The notes beneath the pieces were generated by a model. It was not told where the DNA came from. It saw only the letters and a program-made list of their open reading frames with translations, and made no database searches. Of a stretch of DNA of 23,243 nt, positions 6,757-14,794 are shown in pieces. The first letter of the stretch is position 1. Every line of letters begins with the position of its first letter. The DNA lies in assembly GCA_964492545.1 (NCBI GenBank), contig CAZBKO010000029.1:1-23243 (forward strand), given 5' to 3'. The position numbers and the translations under genes were made by a program. This stretch comes from RGIG1934 sp964492545 (GTDB lineage: Bacteria; Bacillota; Clostridia; Lachnospirales; Lachnospiraceae).

Positions 6757-7818
6757 ATGAAATATTATGTAAATGAGAATATAAAGAATACTGAAAGAGT
6801 TTTTCCTAGACAGGGAAGATATGATTATTACCGATATGATATGAATGAAAACCCGGAAGGACTGCCACAGGAGTTTGTTAATTCAGTATTGTCAGAAATC
6901 ACACCGGAGTTTCTTTCTATTTATCCTGAACCTGATAGATTTATTGGAAAATATGCACAGTTCATTAATGCTAATGTTGAAAATGTATTACCAACAAATG
7001 GCTCAGATATGGCTATCAGATATATACTTGAGACATTTGGAGAAAGAGGAAAGAAGGTTGTAACGGTTTCTCCATCTTTTGAAATGTATTGGGTAAATTG
7101 CTCGTTATTAGGACTTGTACATGTTCCGGTTGCATATGAAAATGATATGACTATGGATACACATAAAATAGTACAGGCTATAGATGATGATACAAGAATT
7201 ATTGTATTATTGAATCCCAACAACCCAGTAGGAAATGTCTACACAGAAGACGAACTGGAAGAGATTATCAATAGAGCAGAAGAAGTTGGAGCTATTGTTA
7301 TTATTGATGAAGCATACCATTATTTTTATAAAAATACATTCATTAACTATGCTTTGAATAAAGAAAATGTAATTGTGCTTAGAACATTTTCAAAATTATT
7401 TTCAATTGCAGCATGCAGACTAGGCGTTATCATTAGTAATCCTAACATAATTAATTATGTTAGAAAATCAAAGTTAACATTTGATGTAAATTCAATAGCA
7501 TTACTATTTGGAGAAAGAATTCTTGATAATCCTGAAATTGTTAATACCTTAATTGATATTGAAACAAAGGGAAAGAAATATATTTTAAATGAACTTAATA
7601 GACTTGGATATGAAACTCGCGATTGTAAAGGTAACTATATATTTATAAAAACAAAAAGAAATGCTCATACAGTAGCACAAGAATTAGAAAATAATAAAAA
7701 GATACTTGTTCATGCATATAATAATGAATTGTTAAAAGATTATTTAAGGGTATCAGTTGGTTCGATAGATGCAATGAAAATATTCTTACAGTCATTCGTT
7801 GAAGTGGATGTGATATAG
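6757..7818 (+). CDS. PLP-dependent class I/II aminotransferase (HisC/CobD-like)
   Basis: A 353-residue fold-type I pyridoxal-phosphate enzyme resembling histidinol-phosphate aminotransferase and threonine-phosphate decarboxylase. Visible motifs are TNGSD near 80 (phosphate cup), NPNNPVG at 153-159, DEAYHYF from Asp184, FSKLF with the Schiff-base lysine at 213, and the conserved Arg221 in CRLG. The C-terminal substrate-binding domain is complete. I chose the ATG at 6757 over that at 6745 because GGAG lies 6 nt before 6757, while 6745 has only an AGGA that touches it. It abuts the cytidylyltransferase gene with no spacer, so the two are translationally coupled. True histidine or cobalamin genes are absent, so a dedicated role is likely: making or decarboxylating a (phospho)amino acid that is then CDP-activated. 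Transaminase versus decarboxylase cannot be decided by eye. Confidence 0.9.
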   Translation: MKYYVNENIKNTERVFPRQGRYDYYRYDMNENPEGLPQEFVNSVLSEITPEFLSIYPEPDRFIGKYAQFINANVENVLPTNGSDMAIRYILETFGERGKKVVTVSPSFEMYWVNCSLLGLVHVPVAYENDMTMDTHKIVQAIDDDTRIIVLLNPNNPVGNVYTEDELEEIINRAEEVGAIVIIDEAYHYFYKNTFINYALNKENVIVLRTFSKLFSIAACRLGVIISNPNIINYVRKSKLTFDVNSIALLFGERILDNPEIVNTLIDIETKGKKYILNELNRLGYETRDCKGNYIFIKTKRNAHTVAQELENNKKILVHAYNNELLKDYLRVSVGSIDAMKIFLQSFVEVDVI

Positions 7819-9156
7819 ATGAAAAAGGTAATTACATATGGTACATATGATGTACTTCATTATGGACATATAAAATTATTGGAGAGAGCTAAGGCCCTTG
7901 GAGATTATCTGATTGTAGGAATTACATCGGATGATTATGATAAGGCGCGAGGCAAAATAAATGTCCAACAATCTCTACTGGAAAGAATTGAAGCTGTGAA
8001 GTCAACAGGGCTTGCTGATGAGATAATAATTGAGGAATATCAGGGACAGAAAATTGATGACATAAAAAGATATGATATAGATATTTTTACAGTTGGATCG
8101 GACTGGACCGGTAAATTTGACTATCTGAATGAATATTGCAAGGTAGTATATCTTGACAGAACAGAAGGTGTATCAAGCAGCGATATTAGAAAGAAGCAAA
8201 GAGAGATTAAGATTGGTGTAGTAGGTGAACTTGACGTAATACACAAGTTTGTAAACGAAAGTACTTATGTTAACGGAGCTTCAATTAATGCCATATGTAC
8301 ACGTAATAAGCAATTGGCATCAAAATATTCAGACGAGATTGAATGTATAACTGATGATTATGGAACAATGCTGCAGCATGTAGATGCTGTATATGTTGTA
8401 TCTCATCCGAAAATGCACTATCAGCAGATAAAGGAAGCATTGCTATCTGGAAAACATGTATTATGTGAATCGCCAATGGCATTATCATCAGGTGAATGTA
8501 TAGAATTATATGAATTGGCGGAAAACAAACAATGTATATTGTCTGAGGCAATTAAGACAGCATATTCGACAGCATATTCAAGACTGTTATTGTTAGTAAA
8601 AAGTGGTGTAATTGGAAGTATTGTATCTATAGATGCAACATGCACAAGTTTAAGAGATGTTGATGCATCGACAGAAGAGAGTGCTAGTTGGAATTGGAAT
8701 AGTATTTGCAGTTGGGGACCAACAGCTATGCTCCCGATATTTCAGATAAAAGGAACAGATTACAAGAAAGAAAACATTGTGTCATGCGTTGATGAATCAT
8801 TTTATGATAAGTTTACAAAAATAGATTTTATATATAGTGATGCAGTTGCCAGCATTAAGGTTGGAAAAGGAGTTAAGTCGGAGGGTGAACTTATAATTTC
8901 CGGAACAGAAGGATATATATACGTACCAGCACCATGGTGGAAAACTGATTATTTCGAAGTTCGTTATGAAAATGCTGAAGAAAACAAAAGGTATTTTTAT
9001 CAACTTGACGGAGAAGGAATTAGATATGAAATTGTCGCATTTGTAAGGTCAATTGAAAGTGGCAGAGCAAACAGATATATAGAACAAAAAGTATCAGAAT
9101 GTATTTCAGGTGTAATAGAAAAATTTTATAGTGGAACTGATATAAATAAGATATAG
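7819..9156 (+). CDS. Fusion: TagD-like cytidylyltransferase + Gfo/Idh/MocA-like oxidoreductase domain
   Basis: A 445-residue two-domain protein. Residues 1-129 closely resemble glycerol-3-phosphate cytidylyltransferase (TagD): YGTYDVLHYGH with the HxGH site at 14-17, a GSDWTGKFD block near 93-101, and RTEGVSSSDIR near 114-124. This domain should form a CDP-linked alcohol from CTP and a phospho-alcohol. Residues 130-445 resemble a Gfo/Idh/MocA oxidoreductase: GVVG at 133-136, VDAVYVVSHPKMHY near 188-201 and GKHVLCESP at 211-219. The family's EKP motif reads Glu217-Ser218-Pro219, so the usual catalytic lysine is missing, and the glycine-rich loop is reduced. The second domain may therefore be a non-catalytic or altered partner. 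It begins on the base after the aminotransferase stop. Neighbouring LicD genes would use its CDP product. Confidence 0.88.
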   Translation: MKKVITYGTYDVLHYGHIKLLERAKALGDYLIVGITSDDYDKARGKINVQQSLLERIEAVKSTGLADEIIIEEYQGQKIDDIKRYDIDIFTVGSDWTGKFDYLNEYCKVVYLDRTEGVSSSDIRKKQREIKIGVVGELDVIHKFVNESTYVNGASINAICTRNKQLASKYSDEIECITDDYGTMLQHVDAVYVVSHPKMHYQQIKEALLSGKHVLCESPMALSSGECIELYELAENKQCILSEAIKTAYSTAYSRLLLLVKSGVIGSIVSIDATCTSLRDVDASTEESASWNWNSICSWGPTAMLPIFQIKGTDYKKENIVSCVDESFYDKFTKIDFIYSDAVASIKVGKGVKSEGELIISGTEGYIYVPAPWWKTDYFEVRYENAEENKRYFYQLDGEGIRYEIVAFVRSIESGRANRYIEQKVSECISGVIEKFYSGTDINKI

Positions 9157-9177
9157 TTTTATGAAGGGAAGATGGAC

Positions 9178-10371
9178 ATGGAAGTATTGTATAGAAACTA
9201 CATTCCGATGGTGTATGATGAACTTAGAGAATTATACACAATAGAGGAATGGAAGAAAAAAAGAATTATTTTATTTGGAATGAACCCACCAACAGAAATA
9301 GAATATGATTTTTTTGAGGAAAATGATATAAAGGTTGATGCAATAGTTGATAATAACAAGAAAAAGCATGGAAGCATTTATAAAAAGTGTACAGTAATGT
9401 TTCCAAGTGAAGCACTTGCAGATATTGATGGTCAAACAATAATAATTATCGCATCTGGTGCGCATAATGCTATGGAAAAACAGATTGTTGAACTAGGTGG
9501 AAAGCCGGAGAATATCTATAATTTAAAGAATTTCTTTTATGATCCAACGACTATAGAAAGATTCCCACTTCCAGACGAGTATGATGCTATTGAATATGAT
9601 TTAAAAGATGTTCAGCAAGAGTGTCTTAAAATATTAAAAGTTGTTGATAAATTTTGTAACGAGAGAGACATAAAGTATTTTCTGTCAGATGGAACATTAC
9701 TAGGAGCTGTTAGACATAAGGGATTTATACCATGGGATGATGATGTGGATATAGCAATGCCATGGAACGATTATGTAAGATTCTGTAAAGAATTTCATAG
9801 TACTGATGAATATGAGATTAATACAATGATGCGCGATGATGCATATGATATTAAATGTAATTCAGCGATAACAAGAATCATGTGCAAAAATGTTATCACT
9901 GAAAGACCATATTTTCCAATATATTCAAGACAGGGGATATGCATAGATGTATTCCCACTGAATGGGTATCCGGATACACAAGAAGAAAGAGATGCTTATG
10001 AAAACGAATTAAGAGTATTGGCATATGATTGGAAGAAACTTAGACATTCGATGGGATTACCTACATATTCTAAAGAAGAACATAAAAAAACATGGGAAAA
10101 GATGCTAAAATTAATGCAAAAGTATGATTATAATAAATCGACATATGTGGGTGGTGTTTCACCTAGTTATTTTAATTATTCCATTGCGCCAAAGAAAATG
10201 TATGGCGAATCAAAAAAAATGCAGTTCGAGGATTCGATGTTTTCTGTGCCATCAAATCCAGAATATATATTAACACAGGCATATGGAGATTATAATGTGT
10301 TACCTCCGGAAAATAAGAGATATCAAATCCATTTTCTTCATACATGCAAATTAGTAAAAAAGGATGATTAA
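9178..10371 (+). CDS. LicD-family phosphotransferase with N-terminal Rossmann-like domain (copy 1)
   Basis: A 397-residue protein. Residues about 25-120 form a small Rossmann-like domain (RIILFGMNPP, then AIVDNNKKKHG, then IIIIASGAHNAM). Residues about 140-397 are a LicD domain, with FLSDGTLLGAVRHKGFIPWDDD and the acidic WDDDVD metal site near 186-191. LicD proteins transfer phosphocholine or similar phospho-alcohols from a CDP donor to a sugar. I chose ATG 9178 rather than 9172 because GAAGGGA (9163-9169) is then 8 nt away and because the N-terminus then lines up with the next paralogue (MEVLYRNYI versus MNIKYRNYI). It overlaps nothing and runs directly into its tandem copy. Its likely donor is the CDP compound made by the preceding gene; the acceptor is presumably the flagellar glycan. 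Confidence 0.9.
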   Translation: MEVLYRNYIPMVYDELRELYTIEEWKKKRIILFGMNPPTEIEYDFFEENDIKVDAIVDNNKKKHGSIYKKCTVMFPSEALADIDGQTIIIIASGAHNAMEKQIVELGGKPENIYNLKNFFYDPTTIERFPLPDEYDAIEYDLKDVQQECLKILKVVDKFCNERDIKYFLSDGTLLGAVRHKGFIPWDDDVDIAMPWNDYVRFCKEFHSTDEYEINTMMRDDAYDIKCNSAITRIMCKNVITERPYFPIYSRQGICIDVFPLNGYPDTQEERDAYENELRVLAYDWKKLRHSMGLPTYSKEEHKKTWEKMLKLMQKYDYNKSTYVGGVSPSYFNYSIAPKKMYGESKKMQFEDSMFSVPSNPEYILTQAYGDYNVLPPENKRYQIHFLHTCKLVKKDD

Positions 10372-10372
10372 T

Positions 10373-11551
10373 TTGAACATAAAATATAGAAATTACATAC
10401 AGGATACATATGATGAACTTGACAAATTGTATAGTGTTGATGAGTGGAGAAAAAAATACATTGTACTATTTGGATTTAACACTCCGGCTGAAATCGAGAT
10501 AAAATATTTTGAGAATCATGATATTTGTATATCTGCAATAGTAGATAACAGTCAAGGCAAGCACGGACTAAGTTATCATAATAATCAGATTATTAGTCCG
10601 GAGGATGCTTTAGAAAATTATAGAGAAGATACTATAATTATTATTGCATCAGGTGCATATGAATCAATGAGAAAACAGATTATTAGTATGGGATATTCTG
10701 ATGATAATATATACAGACTAAAGAGCTTCTATATTGACGTTAATGATAATATGCAACTGGAAACAGGACATACATATGAAAGTATGGAGTTACGTGATAT
10801 ACAAAAAGAAGCATTTGAAATGTTAAAAGTGATCGCTGAGTATTGTGAAAACAATAATATCAGGTACTTTTTATCAGATGGAACATTGTTAGGTGCTATA
10901 AGACATGGTGGATTCATACCGTGGGATGATGATGTAGATATTTCAATGCCAATGCCTGATTATATCAGATTCTGTAATGAATTTAAGCATGAAACATATC
11001 AGATAGTTTCGATGTATGGAGATGATGCATATGAAAATGTATGTAATTCTCAAATTGCTCGGGTTGTTAATGTAAATACTGTAACAGGAGTGTTTAATTA
11101 TCCGATATATACAACGCAGGGTATATGCGTCGATGTGTTTCCTTTGAATGGGTATCCATATGATGAGATTGAAAGAGAGAATTATGAGAGTCAATTATTT
11201 AGTATGTCAGACAGATGGCAAAGAATTGTAAGAAATAGAATGGCATCTGAAGAATACTCAATTGAAGAACATAAAGAGATATGGGAAGAAGTGCAGAAAT
11301 TGATGAACATGTATCCATATGATGAATCGGAGTATATAGGATGCGTAAGCTGTATGAGATTCAATCATTCAATAGCTTCTAAAGAGGCATATGAGGACTA
11401 CAGACTACAGAAATTTGAAGGTATGAAATTTCGTGTACCAATAATGGCAGAAAAAGTATTAGCAAGCGCATATGGAGATTATATGAAACTTCCACCAATG
11501 GAGAAAAGAACTCCAAAGCATTTTGTTAATACATACAGAATAAAGGAATAA
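10373..11551 (+). CDS. LicD-family phosphotransferase with N-terminal Rossmann-like domain (copy 2)
   Basis: A 392-residue tandem paralogue of the preceding gene with the same two-domain plan: IVLFGFN near 29, AIVDNSQGKHG, IIIIASGAY, then a LicD domain with FLSDGTLLGAIRHGGFIPWDDDVD. A TTG at 10373, one base after the preceding stop, is the most likely start. AAAGGA (10359-10364) lies 8 nt upstream, and this start aligns the N-terminus with copy 1. An ATG at 10364 in the same frame overlaps the upstream stop and has the AGG touching it. The core motifs are conserved between copies while the region after the DDD site differs (NTMMRDDAYD versus SMYGDDAYE; TERPYFP versus TGVFNYP), so the two may recognise different acceptors or donors. 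Confidence 0.88.
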   Translation: MNIKYRNYIQDTYDELDKLYSVDEWRKKYIVLFGFNTPAEIEIKYFENHDICISAIVDNSQGKHGLSYHNNQIISPEDALENYREDTIIIIASGAYESMRKQIISMGYSDDNIYRLKSFYIDVNDNMQLETGHTYESMELRDIQKEAFEMLKVIAEYCENNNIRYFLSDGTLLGAIRHGGFIPWDDDVDISMPMPDYIRFCNEFKHETYQIVSMYGDDAYENVCNSQIARVVNVNTVTGVFNYPIYTTQGICVDVFPLNGYPYDEIERENYESQLFSMSDRWQRIVRNRMASEEYSIEEHKEIWEEVQKLMNMYPYDESEYIGCVSCMRFNHSIASKEAYEDYRLQKFEGMKFRVPIMAEKVLASAYGDYMKLPPMEKRTPKHFVNTYRIKE

Positions 11552-11576
11552 GATAAAATTTAGTAGGATAGTTGAT

Positions 11577-13334
11577 ATGATAAGTGATAAAGAATTATAC
11601 GAACAAATTGAATATAACAGTGAACTAATAGGCAATTATTTTGCAGGTTCAATATACACAGAAATACAGTTATTAGCAGATAATAGGTATACGGAAATAC
11701 TGCGTAATATTTTTACTAAGAAGGGATATATAGTGAAAATATATAGTAGGATTAAGGAGATAGCCGAAATACAAGCTGATAATCAGGTGTATGTATCAGT
11801 TGATAAAATTGATGATGAAATTGAAATTAATGTGGTATTATTATCATATATTCTTGAAAGATGTAAGATTTGCAGAAATTGTCTCCTTAATCATAATTCA
11901 GATATTAGAAATGAATTGAATCAGATATTTTCAGAACTGGAGTCTAGAGGTGTGAAAGTGTATAGATTTCAATCACCGATATTGACTGAAATAACTAATT
12001 TAACAGATGATGAACAGTGGTTTCTTGATAATAAAACGGAAACGTTACGAATGAAAGCGATTCGAAGTGATGAGCAACGTTATGTGAATGTTTTTCCCAA
12101 ATATAAGAGCGTGGATGAAATTAAGAAGATCATTAAGTCGACTCCAATCATAAAAAAAGGTGACATAGCAATATCAAAGGATTTTAAATCAGATACTTGC
12201 AATGTTATTAATGGCTATAGATATACAACTGATGTTCCCAGTGAATTTCATAATAAAGTATTTATGTTTGGAAAAAGTCAGGTATTTGGAAGAGCTGTGG
12301 AGGATTCAGACACCATAGCAAGCTACATTCAAAGACTTATTAACAAAGAATACAAGAATGAATATTGTGTGGTAAATGCAGGAATACCTGCGGTTGATGA
12401 TGCTAATATTTTAACGCAGATTAAGGAAACCGTTTTTTGCGCAGGAGATATTCTTATATACATGTATCTGCCTAGACGATGCTATAATGAAGTTAAATGT
12501 GAAAAATTAGGATATTACAGTTTATCAGAAGCATTTAATGAAATAGAAAATAGAACAACGATGTTTATGGATTCTATTCCACATACGACTTATCTTGGAA
12601 ACGAAGTGATTTCGAATTATGTTTTTGGTAAAATTGAATTAGTACATGAAGCACATATCCATAATAATTCTTTTAAGATAGAATCGAAATCTAAACAATG
12701 GATAAGTGAGATAAAGAAATTTTTAGACAATCTTACAACGAATAGAATAGATGATTTTGAGGACAAGTGTATTGGAGCGATTGTTATGAATTGTAATCCA
12801 TTTACAAATGGTCATAGATATTTAATTGAAACAGCGGTCGAACAAGTGGATTATTTATACATATTTGTTGTAGAAGAGGATAAATCACAATTTCCGTTTA
12901 AGGATAGAATAGAACTAGTTAGAGAGAGCACAAAGGATATTGACAATGTATGTGTTCTTCCAAGTGGACAGTTTATGATATCAAGTATGACATTTCCTGA
13001 ATATTTTTTAAAGGAAACAAATAAGGATATTGCGATAGATTCATCTAAAGATTTAGATATATTTGGAGGATATATCTCCAAGGAATTAAATATAACAAAG
13101 AGATTTGCCGGTGAGGAACCAAATGATCCAATCACACGTCAGTATAATATGAACATGAGAGATATTCTACCGATGTATGGGATTGAATTTATAGAAATTC
13201 CAAGAATAAAAGCAGGCGATCAAGTGGTAAGTGCTACTACGGTAAGAAAATGCTTGGATGAAAAAGATTTTGCGAAAATAGAAAGATTGGTTCCGAAATC
13301 AACGTATGAGTATTTGCTAAGTAAATACAATTAA
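11577..13334 (+). CDS. SGNH-like domain fused to citrate-lyase-ligase-type (CitC-like) nucleotidyltransferase
   Basis: A 585-residue protein with an unfamiliar domain order. Residues 1-200 are mixed alpha/beta with no recognised domain. Residues about 228-345 resemble an SGNH hydrolase: FMFGKSQVFG (block I, with Ser234 but Lys where GDS normally has Asp), VVNAGIPA near 265-272, and DSIPH near 332-336 followed by LGNEVIS. Residues about 398-585 match the adenylyltransferase part of citrate lyase ligase: AIVMNCNPFTNGH (401-413; TNGH is the HxGH variant), FAGEEPNDPITRQYN near 510-524 and SATTVRK (552-558). In CitC this domain acetylates the lyase prosthetic group using ATP. No citrate lyase genes are nearby, so the domain is likely reused to activate or transfer an acyl or other group during glycan modification. 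AGGAT at 11564-11568 precedes the ATG. Confidence 0.82.
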   Translation: MISDKELYEQIEYNSELIGNYFAGSIYTEIQLLADNRYTEILRNIFTKKGYIVKIYSRIKEIAEIQADNQVYVSVDKIDDEIEINVVLLSYILERCKICRNCLLNHNSDIRNELNQIFSELESRGVKVYRFQSPILTEITNLTDDEQWFLDNKTETLRMKAIRSDEQRYVNVFPKYKSVDEIKKIIKSTPIIKKGDIAISKDFKSDTCNVINGYRYTTDVPSEFHNKVFMFGKSQVFGRAVEDSDTIASYIQRLINKEYKNEYCVVNAGIPAVDDANILTQIKETVFCAGDILIYMYLPRRCYNEVKCEKLGYYSLSEAFNEIENRTTMFMDSIPHTTYLGNEVISNYVFGKIELVHEAHIHNNSFKIESKSKQWISEIKKFLDNLTTNRIDDFEDKCIGAIVMNCNPFTNGHRYLIETAVEQVDYLYIFVVEEDKSQFPFKDRIELVRESTKDIDNVCVLPSGQFMISSMTFPEYFLKETNKDIAIDSSKDLDIFGGYISKELNITKRFAGEEPNDPITRQYNMNMRDILPMYGIEFIEIPRIKAGDQVVSATTVRKCLDEKDFAKIERLVPKSTYEYLLSKYN

Positions 13335-13353
13335 TAAATAGGAGGTATTTTAG

Positions 13354-14019
13354 ATGATTGGAAAATATGACGAGGACAAAAAATTTGATTATGAGAATGG
13401 ATTTTATTTAACATCGGAACCTTATAGATTGGGTAATATACTAGCTCATTATGAATTTTACAAAAAAATAATTGGATTACCTGGCGATGTGTTAGAATTA
13501 GGTGTATTCAAAGGTGGATCTTTAATACAGTTTTGCACATTCAGAGAATTATTAGAAAATGAGAAATCTCGAAAAATAGTAGGATTTGATGTATTTGGGG
13601 AATTTCCTAAAACCAATACAGTTGAAAGTGATGAAGAATTTGTTAGTAAGTGGAATGATAGCTTTACTAATGAATTTTTAACTGAGAAAGATATAGAACG
13701 TAGTCTGAAAGAAAAAAATATTGGAAATGTGCAATTAGTAAAAGGAAATATTTTGGATACAGTAGATCAGTATTTAAAAGACAATCCACATACAAGGATT
13801 TCCTTATTGCACATTGATACAGATGTTTATGAGCCAGCTAAATATGGTTTGGAAAAATTGTTTGATAGAGTTGTAAAAGGTGGTGTTGTAGTATTTGATG
13901 ATTATGCAACTGTAGAAGGAGAAACTATTGCAATTGATGAATTTTTTGAAGATAAAAATTATGTAATTAACAAATTTAGCTTTTCGCACACTAAGCCATC
14001 TTACATAATCAAAAAGTGA
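13354..14019 (+). CDS. TylF/MycF-like SAM-dependent methyltransferase
   Basis: A 221-residue class I methyltransferase of the TylF (macrocin O-methyltransferase) type. The SAM-binding motif VLELGVFKGGS is at 46-56, FDVFGEFP follows near 78-85, HIDTDVYEPAKYGL is at 153-166, and GGVVVFDDYA is at 176-185. Asp155, Asp182 and Asp183 are in the positions of the magnesium-binding carboxylates known for MycF/TylF. The family usually O-methylates a sugar hydroxyl, which fits a glycan-tailoring role. AGGAGG (13341-13346) precedes the ATG with good spacing. It lies in the operon between the SGNH-ligase fusion and the CBS-cupin gene. The region is clearly A+T-rich relative to the flagellin end of the window. 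Confidence 0.87.
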   Translation: MIGKYDEDKKFDYENGFYLTSEPYRLGNILAHYEFYKKIIGLPGDVLELGVFKGGSLIQFCTFRELLENEKSRKIVGFDVFGEFPKTNTVESDEEFVSKWNDSFTNEFLTEKDIERSLKEKNIGNVQLVKGNILDTVDQYLKDNPHTRISLLHIDTDVYEPAKYGLEKLFDRVVKGGVVVFDDYATVEGETIAIDEFFEDKNYVINKFSFSHTKPSYIIKK

Positions 14020-14033
14020 TCGGAGGTTAGAAT

Positions 14034-14783
14034 ATGGAGTTGTCAAATTATATAATAGATAAATCAGAGTCTAATTTAACCGCTTTAAAGAAAATAGATA
14101 ATAATAAAAAAGGCTTTCTGATTGTTGTAGATGGGAAAAAGGTGGTTGGAACAATAACTGATGGTGATTTACGAAGAGCATTTATAGATGGAAAAAGAAT
14201 TGAAGATAACATATATGAAAACTGCCAAAGAGAATTCAAATATGTACAAAAGACCAATTTCTTTGAAAATGTGATAAATTATTTTAAAAATCAATCTGTT
14301 GAGTTTTTGCCAATATTAAACGAAAATCAAGAATTAGTGAATATAGTTACAAAAAAGCAAATGCATTGCTTACTTTTACAGGACGAACAAATAAATTATG
14401 ATTTTCAATATCAAGATATTGACGAATCACTTATAGATTATGAAATATACGAACGTCCTTGGGGATTCTATAAAACAACAGTTCTCAATAACTTTTTTCA
14501 GTCAAAGGTTATTAGTATATTTCCAGATGAATCACTAAGCCTTCAATTACATCATCATAGAGAAGAACATTGGGTTGTTGTTCATGGTAGTGGAGAAGTA
14601 ACTATAGGAGATTCTGTTAAAAATGTTAATGGTGGAGATTATTTGTTTATACCCAAGGGATGTAAGCATAGAATGAAAAATAATTCATTAACGGAAAATC
14701 TTATAATAATGGAAGTACAAATTGGTGATTATTTCGGAGAGGATGATATTGTCAGATTTGAAGATAATTACGGAAGGGCATAG
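14034..14783 (+). CDS. CBS-domain pair fused to type II phosphomannose isomerase-like cupin
   Basis: A 249-residue protein. Residues 8-115 contain two CBS motifs (GTITDGDLRRAF at 39-50 is typical). Residues 137-249 are the cupin of type II phosphomannose isomerase, as in ManC C-termini: ERPWGFYKT from 140, the metal-binding QLHHHREEHW at 171-180, IPKGCKHR at 206-213 and the terminal QIGDYFGEDDIVRFEDNYGR. In ManC the cupin interconverts fructose-6-P and mannose-6-P; CBS pairs commonly sense adenine nucleotides. The usual guanylyltransferase domain is absent, so this unit can supply mannose-6-P without making GDP-mannose. That would suit the NeuB-type synthase two genes downstream if the product is KDN-9-phosphate. 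GGAGG precedes the ATG at 14034, 14 nt after the previous stop. Confidence 0.86.
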   Translation: MELSNYIIDKSESNLTALKKIDNNKKGFLIVVDGKKVVGTITDGDLRRAFIDGKRIEDNIYENCQREFKYVQKTNFFENVINYFKNQSVEFLPILNENQELVNIVTKKQMHCLLLQDEQINYDFQYQDIDESLIDYEIYERPWGFYKTTVLNNFFQSKVISIFPDESLSLQLHHHREEHWVVVHGSGEVTIGDSVKNVNGGDYLFIPKGCKHRMKNNSLTENLIIMEVQIGDYFGEDDIVRFEDNYGRA

Positions 14784-14794
14784 ATAAATACAAT

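Noticed and set aside
11577..13334. Assignment of this gene as a true citrate lyase ligase.
   Set aside because: The N-terminal half is not the CitC acetyltransferase-type domain and no citrate lyase genes are nearby; only the C-terminal nucleotidyltransferase part is alike.
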